A DNA stretch of 7,368 nt from Solirubrobacterales bacterium (GTDB taxonomy: Bacteria > Actinomycetota > Thermoleophilia > Solirubrobacterales > Solirubrobacteraceae), in NCBI GenBank assembly GCA_009781575.1, contig WQXW01000083.1, forward strand, positions 1-7,368, written 5' to 3'. Both the position numbers and the translations under genes were made by a program. Below the pieces are notes generated by a model. The model worked only from the letters and a program-made list of their open reading frames with translations. It was not told the origin of the DNA and made no database searches. The number at the start of each line of letters is the position of its first letter. Position 1 is the first letter of the stretch. This document shows, one piece after another, positions 1-6,498 of this stretch.

Positions 1-37
1 AAGCTGAATCCTCGTCCCTCCATAGAGAGCCGCACCC
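1..37 (+). mobile_element. Right end of a second copy of the MITE-like element (partial)
   Basis: These 37 bases match 5800-5835, the right end of the element at 5442-5835, in the same orientation. I count 32 identities over 37 aligned columns with one gap. The outer part ends in GAGAGCCGCACCC, the same terminus as the other copy. Similarity stops at position 37, where the element would end. The rest of the copy lies upstream of the window. The identity is seen directly; that this is a transposed copy is inference. If it is, bases 38-45 (GAAATCAA) should be the target duplication and should recur at its left end. Confidence 0.6.
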
Positions 38-58
38 GAAATCAACCGCTCGATCGCG

Positions 59-80
59 TATAATTCGTACCTGGAGGTAC
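59..80 (+). promoter_or_regulatory. Toxin-antitoxin promoter: TATAAT -10 box and overlapping palindromic operator
   Basis: A consensus -10 box TATAAT lies at 59-64. Three bases downstream is a perfect dyad, GTACCT-GG-AGGTAC (67-80), which covers the expected transcription start and contains the Shine-Dalgarno core GGAGGT (73-78). That core sits 9 nt before the ATG at 88 and decides that start. No good -35 box is seen at the usual spacing; that position would straddle the end of the repeat at 1-37. A dyad here fits autorepression by the HTH-bearing antitoxin just downstream, as is common in type II modules. The operator role is inference. Confidence 0.6.
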
Positions 81-87
81 AGGATTT

Positions 88-645
88 ATGTCATCAGCGT
101 TCATCACTCGATCGGAGGCGTCGGAGCTGAGTGGAGCCAGCTCCACCGCTGTCAAGAAGGCGGTGGACGAGAAGATCATCCCGGCCAAGCGGTTTCGCTC
201 GGGGTCGTATATCGAAGCCGACGATGTCCCGGTGCTTGCCGTGCTCTCGCAGCTGGGCGGCGTGCGTCTCGCAGCCACGAGCAAGCGGCAGCTGCGCAGC
301 TGGCTTCGGCGCCACGGTGCACCCGCCGAGTTTCATCTCACCCCCGTGCTGGTGGTGCGTCGCACCGATGAGGTCGAGCAGGCTCGCCGCCGCGCCGAGC
401 GCTACGCGAGGCTGCGCGATCGGTGGATCGTCCGCGATCCACACATCAAGGCCGGCGAACCCGTGATCAAGGGCTCGCGCGTTGGCGTCTACACGCTGGC
501 GGCGCGACTCGAGCGCGGCGAGAGCCCCTCCGTGCTCGACGAGGACTTCCCCCACATCCCTGCCGAGGCGCGGGAGGTCGCAGCGCATTACGCGCGTGCC
601 AATCCCCGTCGGGGACGTCCCAAGGGTGCGCCGTCCGTGCGGTGA
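88..645 (+). CDS. DUF433-family antitoxin with N-terminal helix-turn-helix
   Basis: This 185-residue protein has two parts. Residues about 5-50 look like a MerR/excisionase-type helix-turn-helix (TRSEASELSG, then AVKKAVDEKIIP and SYIEADDV). Residues about 113-175 match DUF433: WIVRDPHIKAGEPVIKGSRV, followed by a helical segment, DEDFPHIP and REVAAHYAR. DUF433 proteins (COG2442) are predicted antitoxins of type II modules paired with DUF5615 PIN-like toxins (COG4634). The linker (about 55-112) is rich in Arg and may extend the DNA-binding part. The start is fixed by GGAGGT 9 nt upstream. The stop overlaps the toxin start codon as GTGA, typical of coupled translation. The reading frame is intact although its partner is broken. 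It probably binds the dyad at 67-80, which is inference. Confidence 0.85.
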   Translation: MSSAFITRSEASELSGASSTAVKKAVDEKIIPAKRFRSGSYIEADDVPVLAVLSQLGGVRLAATSKRQLRSWLRRHGAPAEFHLTPVLVVRRTDEVEQARRRAERYARLRDRWIVRDPHIKAGEPVIKGSRVGVYTLAARLERGESPSVLDEDFPHIPAEAREVAAHYARANPRRGRPKGAPSVR

Positions 646-782
646 GGCTCTGGGTCGACGAGGATCTCTCGCCCACGTTGGTGCAGGTCGCCATCTGGCA
701 TCGCCTCACGGGATCGCCTCCGCGCCCTCCCCCGAGATCCAGCGGTGGACCAGGGCCTCGTGCTCCTGCCGTGCGAGGTTGA
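642..782 (+). pseudogene. Truncated DUF5615 (PIN-like) toxin gene remnant
   Basis: Translation from GTG at 642, in a 4-nt GTGA overlap with the antitoxin stop, gives (V)RLWVDEDLSPTLVQVA. This is the characteristic N-terminus of DUF5615 PIN-like toxins, including the first acidic metal-binding residues of the VDED strand. After about residue 17 (near position 692) family similarity ends. The frame continues as Pro/Arg/Gly-rich nonsense antisense to the convergent gene at 706-1287 and stops at 782, giving 46 residues against roughly 100-115 for an intact toxin. The rest of the PIN fold, with its other catalytic acidic residues, is absent, and I found no displaced 3' part elsewhere in the window. 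The module is therefore an orphan antitoxin plus toxin stub, probably made when the neighbouring gene became joined at about 690-706. Confidence 0.75.
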
Positions 783-1287
783 TCACCGGGATGGCCCCAC
801 TGTGCGCCACCCGCAGCGCCTGGCCGGTTCCGCCGCTGCGCGCGCTCGCGCCGTCGATGCCCCCGTCCTCGGTCCAGCAGACCACCATGCGCACCGGGGT
901 CGCGAGGTCGCGCCCCAGCACCTGGTGGACATCGCGCGCTCGCTTGCTTCGCGTGTCCCGGTCCAGCTCCTCCCAACCCGGGTGAAAGCGCGCCGCCAGC
1001 TCGCGAGCCCCATCGGTGGCCTGTTCCCACACGCGCACCGCCCCGCGCTCCCCGACCCCACGCGCGCCCTGCTCGAAGCCCGGCCACGGCAGGTACAGCT
1101 CGACCTCTCCCCTGGCCTGCAGCGCGCCCCGGTAGAAGGCCTGATCCGCGCCCGGCGACATCCCCGTGCGCAGCACCCATCCCTGCCGTCCCAGCACGGC
1201 CGCGGTCTGTTCGAGCAGCAGCAGCACGCTGTTCGGCACGCACCGCGCGCCGATGCCGGCGTAGATCGCTCGCCCGGAGTCGCTCAT
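706..1287 (-). CDS. SLOG/DprA-like Rossmann-fold nucleotide-binding protein, phage type
   Basis: The 193-residue product opens with AIYAGIGARCVP, then LGRQGWVLRTGMSPGADQAF, LYLPWPGFE, FHPGWEELDRDTRSKRARD and HQVLGRDLATP. It ends with VVCWTEDGG, SGGTGQALRVAH and IPVINLA. This series of glycine-rich loops and conserved strands is typical of standalone SLOG-superfamily proteins, often annotated as DNA recombination-mediator A-like or YAcAr-type, frequent in phages and accessory regions. The superfamily binds nucleotides or nucleotide-derived ligands. The precise role of this type is unsettled and I assign none. Length and termini look complete. No Shine-Dalgarno sequence is seen before the ATG at 1287; the upstream bases are simply GC-rich. 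It converges on the decayed toxin and lies 118 nt downstream of, and in the same direction as, the NHL gene, so read-through from that gene is possible. Confidence 0.75.
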   Translation of the reverse strand: MSDSGRAIYAGIGARCVPNSVLLLLEQTAAVLGRQGWVLRTGMSPGADQAFYRGALQARGEVELYLPWPGFEQGARGVGERGAVRVWEQATDGARELAARFHPGWEELDRDTRSKRARDVHQVLGRDLATPVRMVVCWTEDGGIDGASARSGGTGQALRVAHSGAIPVINLARQEHEALVHRWISGEGAEAIP

Positions 1288-1405
1288 CGCGTCGCGCCGC
1301 CGCTCGGCGAGCGGTTGATCGGCGGGCGCTCGCTCGCCGGACGGCCGACCGCCGGGCAGCCGCCGGGCAGCCGCCGGGTGAGCGGCCGCTCGGCGGGGCC
1401 GCCAC
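1288..1405. other. GC-rich spacer with inverted repeats between the SLOG and NHL genes
   Basis: No gene is seen here. The spacer holds several short dyads: CCGCTC-GGC-GAGCGG at 1300-1314; an 8-bp inverted pair GGCGAGCG (1306-1313) and CGCTCGCC (1331-1338); and a 12-bp palindrome GAGCGGCCGCTC at 1380-1391. On the minus strand these follow the NHL stop and could form hairpins that slow or end transcription, but there is no T-tract, so no intrinsic terminator is called. Confidence 0.45.
1351..1378. repeat. 11-bp tandem repeat (GCCGGGCAGCC), about 2.5 copies
   Basis: Exact units occur at 1351-1361 and 1362-1372, with a partial third at 1373-1378. A further isolated exact copy lies at 1413-1423 within the last codons of the NHL gene. 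An 11-bp period does not keep frame, which is tolerated because the array itself is outside any recognised coding region. Confidence 0.8.
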
Positions 1406-3406
1406 TCACCGCGCCGGGCAGCCGATCGCCGGCGCCGCCACGCCGGTGAAGACCTGCACGCGATTGTTGCCCGTGTCCGCCACCAGCAGATCGCCCGCGC
1501 AGTCCACCGCCATCCCGGTCGGGTCGCTCAGCTGGCCCAGCGCCCCACCGGGCGCGCCCCACGCCTCCAGCAGCCGCCCCCCTGGGTCGAACTCCTGGAT
1601 GCGGTCCGCCTGCGAATCCGACACGAACACGTCTCCTTCCGAGTCCACCGCGATCCCCGCCGGCGCCAGGAACCGCCCGCGCGCGCCACCCGCGCCGCCA
1701 AAGGCCGCCCTCACACCGCCGTTCGCGCCCAGCTCCACCACGCGCCGGTGGCCCGCGTCCACCACGTACACGCGCCCGCCCGGGCCGAGCGCCACCGCCG
1801 ACGGCGCCGAGAGGGAGGGGTCGCCGCCACCCGTGGCGCCCCCGCCGGGGTCGCCCTGCCCCCACACCCCCAGCACCCGGCCCCCACGGGACAGCTTCTG
1901 GACCCGGTCGTTGCCGGTGTCCGCCACATACACATCGCCCCCACTGTCCACCGCCACGCCGCTCGGCTTCGCGAAGGTGCCCAGCCTGGTCGCCTGGTGG
2001 CCGCCGCCCTGCGGCGCGGAGAGCCCCGCCACGCCGAGTGCCCCCAGAAAGCTGCCGAACAGGCCCAGGTGACGGACCAGGCCGTTGTTGAGGTCGGTCA
2101 CCCACACCGTGCCGTCCGGCGCGAACGCCGCCGCGGTCGGCGCGAACCAGTGGTCGCCGAGGATCGCTTCCCCGCCCTTCTCCCACGCCTGGCGGTAGGC
2201 GAGGCGCGCGTCGAACTGCAGCAGCGCGCTGTGGCTGCCCAGCGTCTCCACCACCATCACGTGGCCGGGCCGGTACGCCACGTCCAGCGGTTCCACCAGC
2301 TGACCCGGCGCCGTGCCGGAGACGCCCCATTGGCGCAGCGGCGTGCCTTCGCCGGTGAACACCTCCACCCGCCCGTGGCTGGTGTCGCCCACGTACACGC
2401 GACCCGCCGCGTCGGTGGCCACCGCGCGCACGTACTTGCTCATCTGCCACGACCCCTCACCGCTCCAGCTCGACAGGTACCGCAGCGCGCGATTCAGCAC
2501 CACGATGCGGCCGTGGTTGTCGTCCACCGCGTACACGCGTTCGCCGTGCACCGCCACGTCGAACACGTTCTCGAAGCGGCCCCCGAAGTACCTCCCCACC
2601 GAGCCGCTCTGCGCCACCTCCCTGCCCGCGCTGTCGAACGCGTCCACGCGGCCGTTGCCGTCGTCCGCCACCCACACCGTCCCTCCCGCCGCCGTCATGC
2701 CACGCGGATACATCACCCCACCCGGCCCGCGTCCCGCTCCCACCCAGACCATGGGGTGCGATCCGTCCAGCGAGAAGCGCTGGACCCGATTGTTGTCGGT
2801 GTCCGCCACGTACACGTGATCGCCCTCCACCGCGATCCCGCCCCCCGGCGGCTTGTCGGGTCCGTAACCGGGGCCGAACGCGAACTGGCCCACGCCCCTG
2901 CCGTGCTCGCCCCACATCGACAGCAGCCGCCCGCCCGGGCCGAAGCGCTCCACCCGATCGTGGGTGGAGTCCACCAGGTACACATCCCCACGACCGTCCA
3001 CCGCCAGGCCCCCCACCGCGCCGAACTGGCCCGGCCCGCTCCCGTCCGATCCCCACTGGCCCTCGAAGCGGCCGCTCGCGGAGAAGATCTGCACCAGGTG
3101 GCTGTCCTGGTCGCCCACGTACACCCTGCCACCCGGACCCACCGCGATCGCCTCGGGGTAGCGCAGCACGCCCACGCCCCGCCGTCCGATCGTCATCACC
3201 CGCCGGTACGGGCAGCTCGCCGCGCCCGCGCAGGGGCCATTCGACGCCAGCGCGCGCGCCCGCGCCGCCTCGCCCGCGCCCGGGCCCGGGCCCGGGCCCG
3301 GGGCCCCGCCGCCGTCGCTCCCGCCCCCGCCGCCGCAGCCCGCCAGTGCCGCCGCCAGGGCGCAGAGAAGCGCCGTCGCGAGCGCTCTGGTCCGGGCCTC
3401 AATCAT
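1406..3406 (-). CDS. Lipid-anchored NHL-repeat beta-propeller protein (12 repeats)
   Basis: From ATG at 3406 the product is 666 residues. The signal peptide (MIEARTRALATALLCALAAA) ends in a lipobox LAGC with the acylated cysteine at residue 24, followed by a Gly/Pro linker (about 25-50) containing PGPGPGPG. From about residue 81 I count twelve NHL-type repeats with the pattern AVDxxGxVYVADTxNxRVQxF, for example IAVEGDHVYVADTDNNRVQR and GVAVDSGGDVYVADTGNDRV. Twelve repeats would suit two six-bladed propellers. Such repeats act as binding platforms or, in some families, lyases; nothing here points to a particular ligand or activity. The frame stays open upstream to 4264, but the signal peptide and the start of propeller-type sequence support 3406. 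An in-frame ATG at 3424 is a possible alternative. No clear Shine-Dalgarno sequence is seen. The gene is divergent from the GH79-like lipoprotein gene, so both proteins may work at the same cell surface; that is inference. Confidence 0.85.
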   Translation of the reverse strand: MIEARTRALATALLCALAAALAGCGGGGGSDGGGAPGPGPGPGAGEAARARALASNGPCAGAASCPYRRVMTIGRRGVGVLRYPEAIAVGPGGRVYVGDQDSHLVQIFSASGRFEGQWGSDGSGPGQFGAVGGLAVDGRGDVYLVDSTHDRVERFGPGGRLLSMWGEHGRGVGQFAFGPGYGPDKPPGGGIAVEGDHVYVADTDNNRVQRFSLDGSHPMVWVGAGRGPGGVMYPRGMTAAGGTVWVADDGNGRVDAFDSAGREVAQSGSVGRYFGGRFENVFDVAVHGERVYAVDDNHGRIVVLNRALRYLSSWSGEGSWQMSKYVRAVATDAAGRVYVGDTSHGRVEVFTGEGTPLRQWGVSGTAPGQLVEPLDVAYRPGHVMVVETLGSHSALLQFDARLAYRQAWEKGGEAILGDHWFAPTAAAFAPDGTVWVTDLNNGLVRHLGLFGSFLGALGVAGLSAPQGGGHQATRLGTFAKPSGVAVDSGGDVYVADTGNDRVQKLSRGGRVLGVWGQGDPGGGATGGGDPSLSAPSAVALGPGGRVYVVDAGHRRVVELGANGGVRAAFGGAGGARGRFLAPAGIAVDSEGDVFVSDSQADRIQEFDPGGRLLEAWGAPGGALGQLSDPTGMAVDCAGDLLVADTGNNRVQVFTGVAAPAIGCPAR
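3279..3302. repeat. Hexanucleotide repeat (CCCGGG)4 inside the NHL gene
   Basis: Four perfect copies of the self-complementary unit CCCGGG encode the PGPGPGPG linker (residues about 36-43) just after the lipidated cysteine. Length changes by whole units add or remove two residues without shifting frame. Because the unit is its own reverse complement, the tract can fold on itself in either strand. Confidence 0.85.
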
Positions 3407-3536
3407 GGTCGCGCGCGGGCACATCACGGTGCATGGTCCCGCATTCTTATGGGTTCCCCGCGGGGCCGTGCCGGCGGGCAATCGCCTCTCGTGCGGCTCG
3501 GAGCCGCGCGGTACACGACAATGCGTGCCCGAGAAG
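3407..3536. promoter_or_regulatory. Divergent intergenic region with inverted repeats
   Basis: These 130 bases separate two divergent lipoprotein genes and must hold both promoters. The clearest structure is a perfect dyad GCGGCTC-G-GAGCCGC at 3493-3507, about 30 nt before the GH79 start. A second palindrome, CCCCGCGGGG, is at 3456-3465. The only AT-richer patch, GCATTCTTATGGG around 3441-3453, could supply a -10 box for either direction, but no convincing -35/-10 pair can be named. A regulator-binding role for the dyad is inference. Confidence 0.4.
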
Positions 3537-5309
<1,773 letters not shown>

Positions 5310-5397
5310 GGGGGCGCAGGCTCGGGCGGCGCGCATTTCGCGCGGATCCGGCACGCGGGCTGGAAACACACCTGTCTGAGGCGCCGTTGGGGGATTC

Positions 5398-5429
5398 AAA
5401 AAAAAGATTCGTTCCGCGCGGAACCAATC
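5398..5429 (-). terminator. Intrinsic terminator reading on the minus strand
   Basis: Read on the minus strand, GATTGGTTCCGC is followed by GCGGAACGAATC (5429 to 5406), 12-bp arms with one mismatch, and then directly by eight T (5405-5398). That is a textbook rho-independent shape. On the plus strand the hairpin is preceded by A8 and followed by A-rich DNA, so it does not serve the GH79 gene ending at 5309. No convincing minus-strand gene lies upstream of it. It may stop antisense transcripts arising from the adjacent repeat element. Confidence 0.6.
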
Positions 5430-5433
5430 CAAA

Positions 5434-5441
5434 AAACAAAA
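5434..5441. repeat. Left target-site duplication AAACAAAA
   Basis: These eight bases directly abut the left terminal inverted repeat and are repeated exactly at 5836-5843 beside the right one. The word is low in complexity, but A-rich words are rare in this GC-rich window, and both copies sit at the exact predicted edges. Confidence 0.65.
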
Positions 5442-5465
5442 GGGTGCGCCTCTCCTGGAGGGACG
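5442..5465 (+). repeat. Left terminal inverted repeat (24 bp)
   Basis: It pairs with 5812-5835 at 22 of 24 positions; the mismatches are the 8th and 16th bases. Similarity to the right end stops just inside, at about 5466. Confidence 0.75.
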
Positions 5466-5647
5466 CAACCGGAGCACAACTCAGACGACAACGGTATGAC
5501 TTGCTCGACGGCAGGCGGTGGAGGCGGTGGAGGGGGCCGGGTGTTCATTTGCGCGTGCCACTTTGATCGACTTGATCGGTGTGGAAACCAAAAACAAATC
5601 CCCCACGCTCGCCCGCCGAGCCGTCGATCGCGCCGCTCAGACCCCGA

Positions 5648-5673
5648 TTGAACACGTGTGTGATCGCTAGGAT
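5648..5673 (+). promoter_or_regulatory. Possible promoter inside the MITE-like element
   Basis: TTGAAC (5648-5653) and TAGGAT (5668-5673) resemble -35 and -10 boxes, but the 14-nt spacer is short. An 8-bp palindrome ACACGTGT lies in the spacer. An AGGAGG follows at 5694-5699, 5 nt before a TTG at 5705. Together they look like an outward-reading start signal, but no recognisable protein follows. Confidence 0.3.
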
Positions 5674-5701
5674 CGAAGCCCATCGCGCGCAACAGGAGGG
5701 C

Positions 5702-5748
5702 CGCTTGACCCGCTCGGGGGACTCGAGGCGCTGGCGCGGGTCAAAGCG
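5702..5748. repeat. Long inverted repeat (hairpin) inside the element
   Basis: CGCTTGACCCGC (5702-5713) pairs with GCGGGTCAAAGCG (5736-5748) across a 22-nt loop, with one bulged base. The inner nine bases of each arm are perfectly complementary. Such structure is common in non-autonomous elements and could also act at the RNA level. Confidence 0.7.
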
Positions 5749-5811
5749 CTGCTCGAAGCCGCATCGGACACGACACGCCGCTCAAAAAACCGCTCGAGAA
5801 AGCGGACTCCT

Positions 5812-5835
5812 CGTCCCTCGAGGAGAGCCGCACCC
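5812..5835 (-). repeat. Right terminal inverted repeat (24 bp)
   Basis: It is the partner of 5442-5465. It also overlaps a local stem: CTCCTCG (5807-5813) with CGAGGAG (5819-5825), extended by GCGG (5802-5805) with CCGC (5828-5831). The right end is therefore itself a hairpin of about 30 nt. The copy at 1-37 shares the sequence but not this pairing. Confidence 0.75.
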
Positions 5836-5843
5836 AAACAAAA
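5836..5843. repeat. Right target-site duplication AAACAAAA
   Basis: Exact copy of 5434-5441, directly abutting the right terminal repeat. Confidence 0.65.
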
Positions 5844-5994
5844 CACGCAACGGCCCGAGGTCGACCGCGCCGCTGGAGCGGGCTCATGCGGCCATCCTGG
5901 CAACCGCCGAGTAGTCTGACCCCGGGGTAACCGTGCCCCGCCCCGCGAGGTACTTTCATACGCAGGAGCACGCCAAGCCCCGAGCGAAACCCAG
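5844..5994. other. Upstream region of the lipoprotein/ABC operon
   Basis: No gene is recognised. The stretch must hold the operon promoter, but no clear -35/-10 pair is seen. A perfect 10-bp palindrome ACCCCGGGGT lies at 5919-5928. TACTTT at 5951-5956 is a weak -10 candidate. AGGAG at 5964-5968 is 26 nt from the ATG, too far to serve it. Confidence 0.35.
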
Positions 5995-6498
5995 ATGCAC
6001 GCGATGACCTCGAGGCCGATCATGCTCGCTCCCCTCCTCGCCGGGCTCGCGCTCGCCGCCTGCGGCGGCACCAAAGCCCACACCGGCGCCGCGGGCGGCG
6101 GTGTGGCGGCGAGTACCACCACGACCACCGTCACGCACACCGCGACCACGCCTCCCGGGACGAGCGCCGGCCACCCCGCCAACGTGGTGAGTGCCTCCTC
6201 CGGCGGCGTGAGCGCCACGCTGCACGTCCCGGGCCCCAACCCCCGCGTCAATCGCAGCTGGCCGATCAGCTTTCTGGTCTCCAGCCACGGGCGGCCGGCG
6301 AGCGCGAGCGTGCGTTACGAGTTCCTCTTCGCCGGCACCGTGGTCGCGCACCGCTCCTTCTACCGCTTCACCGGCCACTTCCACGACATCGTCGTGTGGC
6401 CGGGCTCGGCGCTCGGCTATCCCCTCACCTTCCGCGCGGTGGTCACGAGCGGCTCGGTCACACTGAACCTCGACTACCCGGTCAAAGTGGTCCGTTGA
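5995..6498 (+). CDS. Small secreted lipoprotein with C-terminal Ig-like beta domain
   Basis: The product is 167 residues. The signal peptide has a hydrophobic stretch IMLAPLLAGLALAAC with the lipidated cysteine at residue 23. A Thr/Gly/Ala-rich linker follows (about 24-70, including TTTTTVTHTATT). The C-terminal domain (about 70-167) is all-beta in character: WPISFLVSS, ASVRYEFLFAGTVVAHRSF, GHFHDIVVWPGSALGYPLTF and LNLDYPVKVVR. That looks like an immunoglobulin-type or FixH/YtkA-like fold. I believe similar lipoproteins occur in Thermoleophilia, but I know no assigned function. The start may instead be the ATG at 6004; neither has a clear Shine-Dalgarno sequence. Its stop overlaps the next gene (TTGA), so the two are probably cotranscribed and the lipoprotein may be an accessory of the transporter. 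That link is inference from position. Confidence 0.75.
   Translation: MHAMTSRPIMLAPLLAGLALAACGGTKAHTGAAGGGVAASTTTTTVTHTATTPPGTSAGHPANVVSASSGGVSATLHVPGPNPRVNRSWPISFLVSSHGRPASASVRYEFLFAGTVVAHRSFYRFTGHFHDIVVWPGSALGYPLTFRAVVTSGSVTLNLDYPVKVVR

Larger units (their letters stand above)
5442..5835. mobile_element. MITE-like non-autonomous element, 394 bp
   Basis: The left end (5442-5465) begins GGGTGCGCCTCTCCTGGAGG. The right end (5812-5835), read on the opposite strand, begins GGGTGCGGCTCTCCTCGAGG. Over 24 bases they differ at two positions. Identical 8-bp words AAACAAAA flank the two ends (5434-5441 and 5836-5843), as expected of a target duplication. The interior has no transposase-like reading frame, so the element would be moved in trans. 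Duplications of 8 bp are known for families such as ISL3, IS256 and IS66; I cannot assign it to one. A diverged right end of the same kind lies at 1-37, which supports a dispersed family. The interior holds a strong hairpin (5702-5748) and a possible promoter (5648-5673). The repeats are seen directly; mobility is inference. Confidence 0.72.

Noticed and set aside
624..632. GGGTGCGCC in the antitoxin gene, resembling the element end
   Set aside because: Only the first nine bases match. The sequence is coding and similarity stops at once, so it is probably chance.
5329..5345. GCGCG-CATTT-CGCGC hairpin after the GH79 stop as an intrinsic terminator
   Set aside because: Short stem without a following T-tract. 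At most a weak or Rho-assisted site.
5396..5692. 98-codon minus-strand frame running through the left end of the element
   Set aside because: No Shine-Dalgarno sequence, TTG start, a proline run from a GGT/GGA tract, and a stop inside the terminator T-run. It crosses the element boundary, so a conserved gene is unlikely.
5705..5914. TTG-started frame after AGGAGG at 5694-5699
   Set aside because: The ribosome site and spacing look good, but the start lies in a hairpin arm, the product has no recognisable features, and it reads out through the right terminal repeat into flanking DNA.
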